Below are positions 1-11,695 of a stretch of DNA of 64,000 nucleotides, piece by piece; positions within the stretch are counted from its first letter, which is position 1, and every line of letters starts with the position of its first letter. The notes under the pieces are model-generated. The model saw only the letters and a program-made list of their open reading frames with translations. It was not told the DNA's origin and searched no databases. The stretch spans positions 186,001 to 250,000 of the forward strand of contig JAWWNJ010000036.1 in assembly GCA_037176885.1 (NCBI GenBank), given 5' to 3'. Source of the stretch: Favolaschia claudopus. Taxonomy: Eukaryota; Basidiomycota; Agaricomycetes; Agaricales; Mycenaceae. A program made the position numbers and the translations under genes.

Positions 1-526
1 CTCTGGTCTTTGCTGCAGGAGGTGGATGGAAATGAACTTGTGACAGCCAGCCTCCACATTCTCCAGAACGTTATGAAATGCAAATGGAAATTTTGGGTCC
101 ATTGATTCAAGTTGTCGTGTCAAAGCGCAATGACCCTGACAAGCGGCGTCCACATCAAAACTGACCGGTATTGACCGCCCATTGGCGAATATTAGATACT
201 ATACTTAGATAGATGCAGTACATACCAAACTGTTCTGTCCACCTTTAACAAGATATGTGTTGGTCCTCAACATATATGTGTATGGTTTTAATATTGCAAC
301 GTCCGGAACATCATATCTACCTACCTGATGCCCTTACATTTGAATACCCATTTTCTTGTAATTCACATACATTGTAGTATCTGGGACAATATATTGAATG
401 TGGTAAGAGAACAAAAGGTACCTGTGTTCCTATTGACCCCCACATCTAATATAATAATGCTTGACGTGCCATATGTGTATGCTATAATTATCACAGTTGC
501 AAGATCACATACTATATAGTAGTTTA

Positions 527-822
527 GAGTTAAGCTGTAGAGCCGAGTATGAGTCGCCTCGGAGTTTGAATTTTTTGATGCACCCTTATGCTGCCCTGCA
601 ATAAGCATCAATTCCAGCGATAACCTCTGCATACGTAAATTTCGAGTCTTGTGAGGCTCTCCATTTTTTTGGCGGATTTTAGGAGACAGAATTTGGGTGA
701 ACTATGGCTTTCATTCTGACCTTTTTCTCACTATAATTGATGGGACTGATGAACTTGGTGTTGTCAAGGCCACAAATTTTCAAACTCCGAGGCGACTTGT
801 ACTTGCCTCTACAGCTTAACTC
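527..822. repeat. Inverted-repeat element, probable MITE
   Basis: A 44-base arm at 527-570 returns as its near-perfect reverse complement at 779-822; the arms begin GAGTTAAGCTGTAGAG. About 208 bases lie between them, with no open frame worth calling. No target-site duplication is visible at the ends, so the family is not assigned. It sits in an otherwise gene-free stretch with other small inverted-repeat elements. Confidence 0.65.
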
Positions 823-1050
823 CAGCCTCTCTTGTATTGAGTGATCTGAACGACTATCTTCAGATTTCACGTCCCCCATACATGAGAGGCTGAAACGAGC
901 CTAACTATATAGAGATAAAGGGTGGTCCAATGTGCAGCTTGGAGGGACAAGAGCAGAAAGCAATAGAACGTGGCTCACCTGAAGCAGGAACACAATTCCT
1001 GTGAGCGTCAAATAGAGGTGTATGGGACATGTGCTGGGACCACTATCGAC

Positions 1051-1653
1051 TAGTGTTGCCGCGGCTCGGCTTCGGCTAGCTCGGCTCGGCTTTTGATGGC
1101 TCCAGAGCCATCACCGCAAAAAGCCGAGCCGAGCTATTTTTGACGGCTGGCTTACGTGGCTTGCGGCTCATCCACGGCTCCGCAACGGCTCAGCAAGCTT
1201 TTCACAAAGGTGCAATTTCAGCACTGTATATCGACCGCACAACATAGGAATAGCATACAGACACCCTTTCTAGTCTTTTAAGAATACTCACAGGCTCTCT
1301 TGATGCTGTCGAACTGGCGAGCCACGTTGCTCACTAAATCTTTATTAAATTTATTTTTAAATACATTTTCTCATGGTGACGAAAACACTACGAATGACAG
1401 CGCAGACGTGAAATATGAAGGTGAAGGGCATTGGGGGACTGCAAATGTGTATTTAAACAGCATTTGTACCCCTTGGGCAACGGGTGCGCAGGCTGAACAA
1501 AATGGTGGTCGAGCTGCGGCTGAGCCGGGCTCAAGCCGGCTTGAGCCTGAGCCGAGCCACGTGGAGCCGCCCTGGCAACGGCTGGCTCAGCTCAGCTTAA
1601 AATAGCTCAGCTCGGTCGGCTAGCCGGAGCCGAGCCGAGCCGCGGCAACACTA
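1051..1653. mobile_element. hAT-type MITE with 8-bp target-site duplication
   Basis: The element begins TAGTGTTGCCGCGGCTCGGC and ends with the reverse complement, GCCGCGGCAACACTA. It is flanked on both sides by the 8-base direct repeat CTATCGAC (1043-1050 and 1654-1661). An 8-bp duplication together with a TAGNG terminus is the signature of hAT transposons. The 603-bp interior is dominated by reiterated GGCTC/GAGCC words near both ends and has no transposase, so it is non-autonomous. Confidence 0.88.
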
Positions 1654-2193
1654 CTATCGACTCGTCCGTTCACAAGAACCTGTCTCGTGAAAAGAGCTGC
1701 GGGGCACGGTTGAAGACCAGCCAGACTCGACACACCATGAGCATGTTTCACCCTAGTCTAACCCCACAGGCTTCTGCATGATACACTGAGCTTGAGCTGC
1801 TTGACAGACTTGAAAGAATGGGTGATTGTCGTTGGCTGGTGGTTATGTTTAGCGCTCCGCAGCACCTTTGTGGGGTGCTGTCGTCATCCTGCCATAATCA
1901 TTTAGAGCAGGTCTTGTTTGAGCTTGAGCGTCTTGCATGTGCACAGATATCACATTCCATTGGTTTTGAGGTCAATATAGGTATTCTCTTGCTGAATTGC
2001 ATACCCCATGATTCATATTCTCCAACATTGAAATTGAATGGATTTGAATGGCTTGAAGTAGATTATAAGCCACCCTGCCAACAGTTCTAAACTGATCACA
2101 GGTTCTTGAGGGTCCTAATTGGTTAGAAGCAATTTGAAAGCAATCTGCTGTTTTTCTGACATGGGTCAGGACAAAAGTTCAGCATCTTGTGAT

Positions 2194-2453
2194 ACTGTAC
2201 TAATTCGACCGGTTGTTCACTGGGTGTCACCCGTCACCCAAATTGTTCACTGGACAAGTTGTTCACAACACGTCAATCACATCAGAATTACCATATATGG
2301 TAGGCCCTCAGCACGTGCCGGCCGGAGATTTCTTTGATTTTTCTTGCCCTTTCTGGGCCAAAAAACTCGGTGTCACCTGTCACCACCTTCAAAAAGTTCA
2401 GTTCACGACAGGCTGTCAAACATAACGTGAACAACCGGTCGGATTAGTACAGT
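2194..2453. mobile_element. MITE, family shared with 7930-8184 (copy 1)
   Basis: Termini ACTGTACTAAT..CGACCGGTTGTTCAC and the matching reverse complement bound 260 bp; a 3-base GAT repeat lies on both sides (2191-2193 and 2454-2456). The interior carries the words GTGTCACCCGTCACC, TGTTCACTG and ATATGGTAGGC, which recur in the same order in the element at 7930-8184. It is therefore a small dispersed family. No coding capacity. Confidence 0.75.
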
Positions 2454-2469
2454 GATTCAAGGTATATTA

Positions 2470-3189
2470 CACAGGCGGCACGCCTCATGGTTTATATGAA
2501 AATAATCCGCCGTGGTTTATACGACGTTTACTTGCCGTTTACTTGATCCCTTTGTCACGATTAGGCGCCGGGAATATGATGTCATCAATGAGACCAACAT
2601 TCTTTTGGTGTTCTTTGAGTTATGTTTCGCATCCGCTATAATTTCTTCTTGTGTTTCTTCAACTGATGGTCAATGGAAGGTATAGTGGACTCACGTAAGA
2701 AATTCAGGAGGAGATGCGAGCATTCAACATTGGACATTATACCAGTTAAAATGTATGGTAGGGCATATTTGCATATCACACCCTTGGTGTTTGTGTGGTG
2801 TTATGTGGGAGGTTTCCAGGTGGAAATCCACCCAGAATGTTGGGAAACCTACCAGCATTCTCAGATTTTGAGGTGGAACACACCAGCAACGCTGCACTGA
2901 CCAGTCCTGCACATTTCTGATGGAGGTCTAGCTGTAGTTTAAATTTTAGGCTTGCTTAATAAAGTGATGTATGCAGAATGCAGATTCTAAGCACTCGGAA
3001 AGCATAGAAACACCCAATGCTTGTGTATAACCGGCCAAATGGATGTCTCGACGAATCGGCGGAAGTACCATCAATGATGTCATATTCCCGGCGCCTAATC
3101 GTGACAAAGGGATCAAGTAAACGGCAAGTAAACGTCGTATAAACCACGGCGGATTATTTTCATATAAACCATGAGGCGTGCCGCCTGTG
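2470..3189. mobile_element. Non-autonomous TIR transposon, 110-bp TIRs, TTA duplication
   Basis: About 110 bases at the left end (2470-2579, starting CACAGGCGGCACGCC) are repeated as an essentially perfect inverted copy at 3080-3189. The flanks carry the direct repeat TTA (2467-2469 and 3190-3192). A 3-bp TTA duplication fits PIF/Harbinger, and a CAC terminus with a 3-bp duplication fits CACTA/EnSpm, so the superfamily stays open. The 500-bp core has no transposase frame. The near identity of the long TIRs suggests recent activity. Confidence 0.85.
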
Positions 3190-3192
3190 TTA

Positions 3193-3918
3193 GTTCAAAC
3201 CAGGAACTTTGACAAGACCCTGGCTTATCCTGTGCTCTTTGTGCTAGCAGCTCATCTCAGAGCATGAGATGTCTGCCAAGGCTTTAGGTAGCAGCCAGCT
3301 CCTTGCCTGTGCTTTCACTACCCCACCATGTGCTCAAAAAAATCTTTGTCATATGCATTGTTAGCTATGTTTCTTGTTATTTGATCTAACTACTTTATCT
3401 AGCATACTAGCACAGGAATCTGGCTAGGAAGCTCACACGTGGAGTTCTCAAGCGCTATAAACACACCTATCTTTCAACCCTCAGCTTATATACTCATACA
3501 ACCTTGAAGACTGCTCATTCATATTTATAATTTGTCATAACCTGCATTCATATCTTCGGCCTTTGCCAGTAAAGGCTCCTCCTCCTCCCTGCAATATTTT
3601 CCTGTCCCCACTCATTGCGAAATCTGGATTGGAAACTTGCTGGTGCAAGCAAACATAAAAACAACTTTTGGCCCAATAAATTGATGGAACAGCACAGTGC
3701 ATGGGGCATGTCACCTGTGTATCTCTATATACGAAATTTGCATAACTTCTTGAGCAGATGACGTATTGTAAGTATTGTAAATCTAGCTCTTTGTTTGTGT
3801 TCAGGCGGGGGAATTAGAGTGTCAGATGGTGGGATTGAGGTTCGGGGTTGAAGTTTGACCGAGTTCATGGGCTTTATGCTGGCATCTATGTTCTGTTCAA
3901 TTTCTTCAAGTGGGGCAA
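3193..3918. other. Intergenic, nothing recognised
   Basis: AT-rich DNA between the TIR element and the 3' end of the minus-strand NLR gene. No convincing gene, RNA or repeat was seen. It should contain the 3' UTR and polyadenylation region of the NLR gene. Confidence 0.5.
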
Positions 3919-6832
3919 CTAGAGTTTTGATGTCAGGAATGCAGCTCTTCTTATAAAGTGTTTATAAGATTGATCATACTTACTATAGTAGCATGTAGAT
4001 GGTTCTTGCACTGACTGTCTTGCATGAGGTGCTTTCGAATGTTGTGCATCTTGCTCTTGGCCCTGCTCCCTGTATGTTGTGGCTGGGTGTGCTATGCTTG
4101 TCAACGTGTCTGGATGCTTATCTCCCAGCACTCGCTTCCTGGTATCAAGAACAATGACATCAAGATTCTCTGCATCACTCCATTTGCCCTGCTGCCGGTA
4201 GGTAGCTGCCAGGTTTTTCATGCTTGTCAGCGTGCCAGGATGCTGGGCACCCAGCACTTGCATCCTTGCTTCTAGAGCAGTAACCCCAAGACTCTCTGCA
4301 TCCCTCCATTGGCAAAGCTCCCGATAAGTAGCTGCCAGGTTTGCCATACTTGTCAGTGTTTTCCGGTGCTTCTTCCCTCGTACACGCTTGCTTACATCCA
4401 GAACAGTGACCTCAAGACTCTCTGCATCACTCCATCGGCTCTGCCTCCTGTAAATAGCTGCTAGATTTGCCATGCTTGTTAGTGTGTCTGGATGCTCATT
4501 CCCTAGCACTCGCTGTCTTGCCTCAAGAGCAGGAACTCCAAGACTCTCTGCATCGCTCAAGCGCCCCAGTTTCCGGTAGATAGCTGCCAGGTTTGCCATG
4601 CTTGTTAACGTGTGCCGATGCTCCTTTCCCAGCACCCGCTTGCTTACATCCAGAACAGTGACTTCAAGACTCTCTGCATCACTCCACCGGCCCTGCTTCC
4701 AGTAAGTAGCTGCCAGGTTTGCCATACTTGTCAGTGTTTTCCGATGCTCCTTTCCTAGCATCTGCTTGCTTGCATCAAGAACAATGACCTCAAGCCTTTC
4801 TGCATCACTCCATCGACCCTGGTTCCAAAAAGTAGCTGCCAGGTTTGCCATGGTTGTCAGCATGTCTGGATGCTCATTCCCTAGCACTCGGCTACTTGCT
4901 TCGAGAATAATGACCTCAAGGCTCTCTGCATCACTCAACCGGCCCTGCTTCCGGTAAGTAGATGCTAGGTCCACCATACTTGTCAATGTATCTGGATGCT
5001 CATTGCCTAATGTGCATTCCCTTCTTTCTACAACTGCCACCTGAAGTGCTTTGGCGTCACCCCATCGGCCCTGTTTTTCGTAAATCAATGCAAGATTGCC
5101 CATGCTCCTCAGTGTGCGGTGATGTTCATTGCCTAATGTACATTTTCTTCTCTCAACCACTGCCACTTGAAGGACTTCTGCATCTTGATAGAGTCCTGTT
5201 TCATATAGTACCAGTGCTATTCTAGATGCTGCGAATGCATCTAAATTACATTTAAACTTGTCAAAATGCTGAGCGATATGGTAGATCAGACTGTGTCGAT
5301 ATGTGTAGTCTTTGAGTTGGAATTTCCAAGGCACAGATAAACCAATGATTGTAAGAACACATTTTGACATGTCCTCCTTGGTTATTGTGGTGCCACTCCA
5401 GTCTCGAATCAAGGGGTGGACACTGTAGGAATCATCCACTATATCATGTTCTATCAGAGAATATGATTGCAGCTCTCTTGTTATTTCAAGAAAGACCAAA
5501 GGATTCCAGCCTTGGTTTGCCCCTCCAATCTTGGTCAACAATACATCAACTGTTTCTTGCAACTCCAAGTCCTCAAGCTTCTCCTCAGATAGTGCAGCCT
5601 TTTGAAACATTTCCTCCCTGATGTTCTGGTGATGCAATTGGGAGCAAATATGCAGAAAGGTTTTGCTGCCTGTGCTTAACTTTTGGTAGCTCAGATCCCA
5701 AGTTGCATACACTGCAAGACCATATTGGCCTTGACCCTGAACTTCTGCATGCTGTAGTAGCTTTTCCCGAGAGGATTTATAAAGTGCGAGATATTTGCTG
5801 AGATTGCTACAAGCATGAATGTAGCCACCAGCTTGCGTGACAGCCAATGCAAAGCAGTGAAGCTCCTATGAAACTTGAGTTCAGAGAAGCCTGTCAATGT
5901 ATTATGATGGACTCACTTTTACAATCGCTGTAGCTACTTCCTCCTTGCCATCACCTATGGCTTTCTTGCCAGCTAACCTCAGTAATAACTCTTTTGCATC
6001 ATCCAGAGTCATGTCTGATACTTTAGAATCCACTCCATGAATACAGAGTTCTGGATTCCGAGTTGTGATGAGAATATTGCCAAATGTACAGGGAGGAAAG
6101 AATTTTGAGATGTCCGATTTCGGGTCATCAGCATTATCAAGTACAAGAAGCCACGGTTCCTGTTGACATGAGAGCCAGAGTAATCCTTCCTGTGCTGTCG
6201 CTTCAGATGTCGCTGGTGCAAGGAGCTTCAGATCAGTTTCCGCAGTTTGGTCACTGGTAGCATCAATAAAAAATGTTTTGGAGAAACTTTGAAAAGCTTC
6301 AGAGAATTTCAATGACAAAATTCAAAATTTTACACACCGCTTTGAAGCTTGAGCCTGTTGCACAAATTTGAAAGCAATCTGACTCTTTCCAGAACCACCA
6401 AGTCCATGCAAGATGAAAACTTTTCTCAAGCCCTGCGCCTGAGCAAAATATTGGTGTATTTCATCAAGAGTCTCTTGCCGCCCGGTAAAAGAGGGCACTG
6501 GAAAGGGACACAGTTTCCGATTTTTGGTTTTGACTTCATTTTTGAATGCTACTCCTGAGGCTATTCAGGATCAGCATTGTTTCCGTCTCTTCTCAAACAG
6601 CACAACAACTCACATACCATTATGGAAAGTCATGTGATTGATAACACCAGCTTCTGACACCAATGTAACTTGGGGGCCTTCACCCAGGCCACCAACCCCA
6701 CCTTCATTCCCTCCTGATCCACCTGCCCCTCCAGTACCTCCTGAATAACATAGAATTTGAGCATTGGAGAGAGTTTAGCAATATAGGTCTCATACCTTGG
6801 ACCGAGATGTGCTGGGTTGTCGGGGATATCAT
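3919..6832 (-). CDS. NLR-1: Gly-rich / NB-ARC / kinesin-light-chain-type TPR protein
   Basis: An intracellular NOD-like receptor of the fungal NB-ARC-TPR type, presumed to act in non-self or stress recognition by ATP-dependent oligomerisation; its ligand is unknown. Proposed exons (minus): 6832-6796, 6740-6618, 6560-6338, 6286-5917, 5865-3919; introns are 51-57 bp and the sum is 2700 nt, 899 aa. Residues 13-35 are glycine-rich (GGTGGAGGSGG.., ending GLGEGP). CPFPVPSFTGR at 71-81 precedes the P-loop GLGGSGKS (106-113). Walker B WLLVLD is at 173-178 and ILITTR at about 199-204. The C-terminal third holds about ten 42-aa TPRs of the form NLAATYRKQGRWSDAESL. No frame break was found. The exon 3 acceptor could also lie 6 nt downstream. 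Domain calls are motif-based and secure; the role is inferred from the family. Confidence 0.87.
4050..5190 (-). repeat. 126-bp coding tandem repeat (TPR units of NLR-1)
   Basis: Within the last NLR-1 exon a 126-base unit, one 42-aa TPR, repeats about nine times. Adjacent units keep long identical words such as GCTGCCAGGTTTGCCAT and AGACTCTCTGCATC on the plus strand. Identity between units is much higher than between the TPRs of NLR-2, indicating recent unequal crossing over or conversion within the array. Confidence 0.85.
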
Positions 6833-7929
6833 TTTTGCTGCTTGTCGTCGTGGCTGGAGTGAGAGGTATGTGGGGCATGTTGACTAGACGCTGGTACAGC
6901 ATATCTCCAATGTTTTGGCGCGCAGATGGTCCGGCCGCTGACTTCGTGGCTCACTATTTTTGTGTCTTTCCCTGTTTGAGAGATTATGTGTGGTCTTATG
7001 ACCATGGGGTTGTTATATATGCCCGCAATTCATACTAGGAAGCGCCCACTCCGTTGTGCAAACACTTTGCTTGAGAGTCAAACTTGGGAGTTTTTATTAG
7101 CTTGTTGCGAGCGGGCGCCTTGTACTGGGTGCTGAGATTGAGCTGCAAGTTGAGCAGAGGCTGAGTGCTCTGCGAGGAGCCGGACTCGAGCTGGGAAATC
7201 TCTCAGAGCTGAGATAATATCGGAGGAATATGCAGGGTTGAGAATTTTCTACGAGCCCAAAATAACAGGCACATCGCTGTTAGAATGATGTATGAAACAC
7301 TCTGTGAGCGAAGTCGATAATGTCCGCTTCGGCATGGTCAACGAGCAAGACAACAGAGAGAATAACAGCATAAGATCTATTGGATGGCGAGAAGAAGGGC
7401 AAGGGTATTAACACAGAGGGCGAGAAAAATTCAGGGAACAAAAGGCAGTGATGAAACTCAGAAAGCGAGATGAATAACGATGTGGTTGAAAAAAAAAGTC
7501 GATCGAGAGTACAAGATAGCGGTGTAGGTATGTACTAGGTGATTGAGGCGTAGTCGTGGGGTTCCCAAACGGGCCACGAAGTATACGAAGATGTGGGGGT
7601 ATGTGATCAGAAGCGTTGATGCACGAAAGCAGCGAGATCGATGAAAGCATTCAGACAGAAACGGTACGCGTTGCGTTGAGCATACAGGATGGAAGGTAAA
7701 GGAAGGGCTGAGATTAGGAAGGGGCGGAGATCGACAGGCGGTCTAGGTCAAAGCTTGATATGGAGGTCGGTCTCGTCTTTAAGCTCTTTGTCGAACGCCG
7801 AGTCGTCGCCGACTGGCAGTCTGCTACATGACAGGCAACAGTGCTACTTGCTTGGTTTCAATACTGTACTTCTATGGTGTTGTGTTGTCCTATGGCTTTC
7901 AACTTGAATCAGCATTCCGAGTCTCGGCT
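6833..7929. other. NLR-1 upstream region, no gene seen
   Basis: This holds the promoter and 5' UTR of NLR-1 next to its start at 6832. No clear TATA box or further gene could be supported; the short open frames present have no features of coding sequence. Confidence 0.45.
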
Positions 7930-8184
7930 ACTACTGCACACTTTCGACCAAAGGTTCACGGGGTGTCACCCGTCACCTTCATTGTTCACTGAACAAATAG
8001 TTCACAGCACAGCAAATTACCCGATATGGTAGGCCGGCGACAGCCGGCCCGAAAATTTTGACGTTTTTTTTACCCTTTTCTGGACGGAAAATGGGAGTGT
8101 CACCCGTCACCGTGTTCAAAATTGTTCAGTTCACAGGTGCCCGTCACCCGTCACCTGAACCTTTGGTCGAAAGTCTACAGTAGT
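7930..8184. mobile_element. MITE, family shared with 2194-2453 (copy 2)
   Basis: Ends ACTACTG..ACTTTCGACCAAAGGTTCA and the inverted copy bound 255 bp. The interior shares the order GTGTCACCCGTCACC, TGTTCACTG, ATATGGTAGGCC, CCCGTCACC with the 2194 element but is clearly diverged from it. No convincing target-site duplication was found. Non-coding. Confidence 0.72.
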
Positions 8185-9600
8185 ATTTTCCTTTCGATCC
8201 ATAAATGAGTCGCTGGCCTTTCACGTACATACTACCGGTGCATCACGTTCAATGCCGCCGACTGGACTACTATGACCACCACCGCATTCCTCGCGACAAG
8301 AGATTTCAGACAAGTCTCGGACATCGGCGCCGAAACTCTCCTTTGAGGCTTGCACCAAGCTCTCACAACACTCTCACAACGACTCGAAATCCCGACTGAC
8401 CCAACGCTTGCTCTTCCTCAACGCCAGGGCCGACGAGCACAACACAGCATTGACACAGTAAGTGAATTAACTTCCATGGACCTCGAGAACGTTGGCTCCC
8501 AACCACATAAAAAAACGCAAAAAAAAAACGAAATCCGACAAGGCTACTAGGCGTTTCATATCCTCTCCGGCAGCAGCACTCGTCGTCAACGATGTACTGC
8601 AGTTCCCCCCATCTCCCAAATCTGACTGTTTGGGAGCGATGCTGGCTTTCACCGGTCTCGAGTCAACCCTTCTCAACCTCTATCGACATCCCCTGGCTTT
8701 CCTTCGCCTCTCGGCGCTGCTGTCTCCGTGCCACCACGTTGTCAGCCTTAGACGAATGAGGCGGCGCCCCGCACCATGTATCACCGCTCTTGGTTCACGC
8801 TTACCCTCTCAACTAGCCGGAGTCGACACGCCGTACCCAAGTCTCGACGATTTGCGCTTCCCTCTCTCCTGCTCGATCGTAACCCCCAGCTCCGCCGCGC
8901 CCCCCACCTTGCGCCCCTCTTTTCTCATGCCGGCTCACTGTCTGCCCCATTTACCTCTTCTGCACGTACATGGCGCAAGTTTGCCTCCAAACCAATGCGC
9001 TGTACGCAGATCAAGTCGAGCAAAGTCAGATCCAGGTCAATCCCCACTGTCATCCACCTCTACGCAGCGGACTGGTGATTTCTCCGCCTCTTCCCTCTCA
9101 ATCTCGCCTACCTTCACATGCCCTCTTCCTGTCTCCCATCTTACCTTCCCCTTATACTGTACATCTCAATTGCTTATCTCATCGCTCCCACTTTTCTTGC
9201 GATATTCGACATACGCTCTGAATGTAACCTAATCTCTCGTGCCCTATGAAGCGTTAAAGCGACACAAATAGACTATCTACATAACCTAGTCCCTCCGACT
9301 CGGAGCGTGGTCTTGCTTAGCCTCGAGATGACGAGTTCGGATAATGATCAAGGAGGCAATTTCGATTCAGCTGGGAAAAGATATGTACACCTCACAAACA
9401 CATTAACGACATTCCCTGGCGCTGCTATGCTGCCCTCATCCTCGTCCCTAATCCACCCTCCCTTTGCCCGCGTTCTCGCTGGAGAAGAGGCTGGGGTCCT
9501 CTTCACGTTGTCCTCCCCTCCTCCTCATCATCGTCGTACGCTCCTCCTCCACCACATACGCTAACATTTGAAGTCACCAAGTACGAATTGTGCGAAGAGG
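8185..9600. other. CT-rich region, no confident gene
   Basis: The plus strand is rich in C and T and so carries long open frames of Ser, Pro, Leu and His that look like composition effects. A short stretch around 8310-8350 (CGGACATCGGCGCCGAAACT) resembles 40090-40120 and 45650-45680, so part of it is a relic of the same ancestral F-box neighbourhood. No exon structure could be built. Confidence 0.4.
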
Positions 9601-9934
9601 ATGTCGAATTAAGCGGCAGCGGGCACCAGGCTGCGAAGGAAAAGGGTGGAAGTTGAGGGTTGACTTGGGGTGTGGTCGGCGTATAGAGCGCGCGGGGGAA
9701 TACGACGAGGATGATGAATCGGCGGGGCAGGGATGCTGGGATGGGAAGGTGGCGCAGTGCATGAGGCGAAGGTCAGGGAGAGGCGGGACGGGACGGGACG
9801 AGGGCGGAGTGGGGATGGGTTGGAGTCCGAGGGAGGGAACGAAGAAAGGAGGAAGTGGTGCAGGTAGCTAGAAGAGGGCGCGACAGTGCTTGACAGGGAA
9901 AGGACCGGGATGATACACCAGCGCGCATTCGATG

Positions 9935-11523
9935 TTAAGGGACCGGTGAGAGAGCCGGGGGAGGCGGCGTTGCATTCGGTGGAGGACCAGTCAGACGACA
10001 ACGGGAGAGACGTATGGCAGGTGCCCGTGTCCGAGACAATGTAGAGTGAAATGATGTTTTGGAAAAGTCGACTCTAGGCGCTTGACGAAGCTCAGAGTAC
10101 CATGAGGCGGGCGAAGGAGGACGAGATGACGGTGCTGAGAGCGAGGTAAGGGATAGTAAGGAGGAAAGGTGATCGGTTGCTGTGATTTTGCTCGAATTGA
10201 GAGGTGACGGGTATTTGAAGGAGGAAGAAGATGTTGCCAGATGGCCGAGGGATACGGTAGAATGCAAGACATGGACCTGATATTGATACATTGAGGGGCG
10301 TTGGGAGGGTGGCGAGCGACAATCGATGGGACAAGGGATGGCGTTGAAGTGCGGCGGCACGGGAACGGAGCTGGGGAGGTGATGTGAGACGGGAAGGTGC
10401 GGACGTGACGTGCTGCAAGTCGTGGTTCCGTTGAGTTGATGTGGTGCGGCGGCGTCAGAGAGAGATGGAGCGGCTTCTGACGTCGTTTGTTGGCGTTGAG
10501 GGCTTGAATGCTCGCGACAATCAGCGAGGGATAGGAGAATGAGTTGAGTTTTAGGCGTAGGTCGTGTACGGTTCCAGTATGCGAGGAAGTAAGTGCGCGG
10601 AGATGTTGCGGACTCGGAGCGAAAGAGAAGAAAAAGAGACGAGGAGGTCGTGACAGATGATGCGATTGCGTCGACTGAACGAAGAGGTTGAGGTGCGACC
10701 GTGCCAACCACATTCATAACAGGGAAGCGACGTCGACGAGCGGGTTGAGTGTATCGGCAGAGTACAAGAAAAGAAAGATGAGTTTAGGTGGACTCTGGAG
10801 CTTTGATGCATGGAAACTTCACTTGTCTGGCGGCCGGGAGGCGCAGCACCGCCAACACTGGTGCTGGTCTTCCTCGACCTCCAGCCGCCAACTCCCGCCA
10901 ACTGAGAAGACGCTTGACACCTGAGCATGGCGAGCGCTTCTGCAAGTTTGCCGACGTTATGGACCTTGTGGGTGCGGAGTTTGCAGGATAACGCTTCAAG
11001 TTTGCGAAGATGAAAGAGGAGGATGACAAGAATGCGGGGGATCGTGCGGGTGGCTCCGAAGAGTACTGCGATTTTGGCGGGGACGCGGTGGGTGTAATCT
11101 TGGCGAAGGATTGTGCCGCCGGGAAGCGCTTGATCTTGGGTGGACGGGAAGTCGTGCTTGAGCGTTGTCTCGAGACCGCTCAAGACGGACGCTAATTGAC
11201 CCCATATAAGTTCGCCTGCACCGTTAAGGTGAATGAAAAGATCATCTTCGTGCGAGGTCGAAGCGCTTACCAGACGAGATAGTGAACGATCCTCGAAGTT
11301 CGCGTGCAATTGCCGGTTTCGCGTCTTTCCAGTCAGGCTGAATGATATGATTGTATTCTATGTCGTCTTCATCGTCCTCTTCGCTTTGCTCTTCCGAACA
11401 GTCACTGTTAGAGCCTGGATCCTCCTGCATGTCGTCGTCTTCGTCGAAGTCATCACCAGTGTCCATGGCAGAGCTTTGTGGGGCAATAACGTCCATGGGA
11501 TGTCGGTGGAGACGACGAGGCAT
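9935..11523 (-). pseudogene. Decayed gene, acidic N terminus and leucine-rich body
   Basis: A start at 11523 opens a frame of about 85 codons with a long acidic run (TGDDFDEDDDMQED and EEQSEEDDEDD), then a GTAAGC donor near 11272. The next exon begins near 11218 and reads ELIWGQLASVLSGLE, then a leucine-rich stretch including FHLRKLEALSCKLRT. Coherent frame is lost below about 10800; fragments such as TVHDLRLKLNSFSYPSL appear in another frame near 10560. A second, worse copy of the same body lies at about 44.4-47.3 kb in the same orientation. It resembles the leucine-rich parts of mushroom F-box proteins but no F-box was found. Either a pseudogene or a gene whose 3' exons I could not resolve. 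Confidence 0.5.
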
Positions 11524-11695
11524 AGCGGCAGTGGCAAGGAGACCGAGACTCGAGAGACACTTGCAAGAAACGTTACGGTCAACGAAAGACTCAAAGAGGT
11601 AGAAAAACGGAACACGGGCACGTGATTCACGTGCGCGAAGTGATGGCTCAAGTCGCGTTCAATTAAAGTGCGATCATTGATTTATCAGACAGTGA

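Noticed and set aside
8492..9232. 246-codon open frame, plus strand
   Set aside because: Composition follows the CT-rich DNA (Ser, Pro, Leu, His) and there is no motif, no splice structure and no conserved counterpart in frame.
9935..10717. 260-codon and 240-codon overlapping minus-strand frames
   Set aside because: Two frames are open over the same DNA, which points to composition; only short pieces look like the leucine-rich ancestor.
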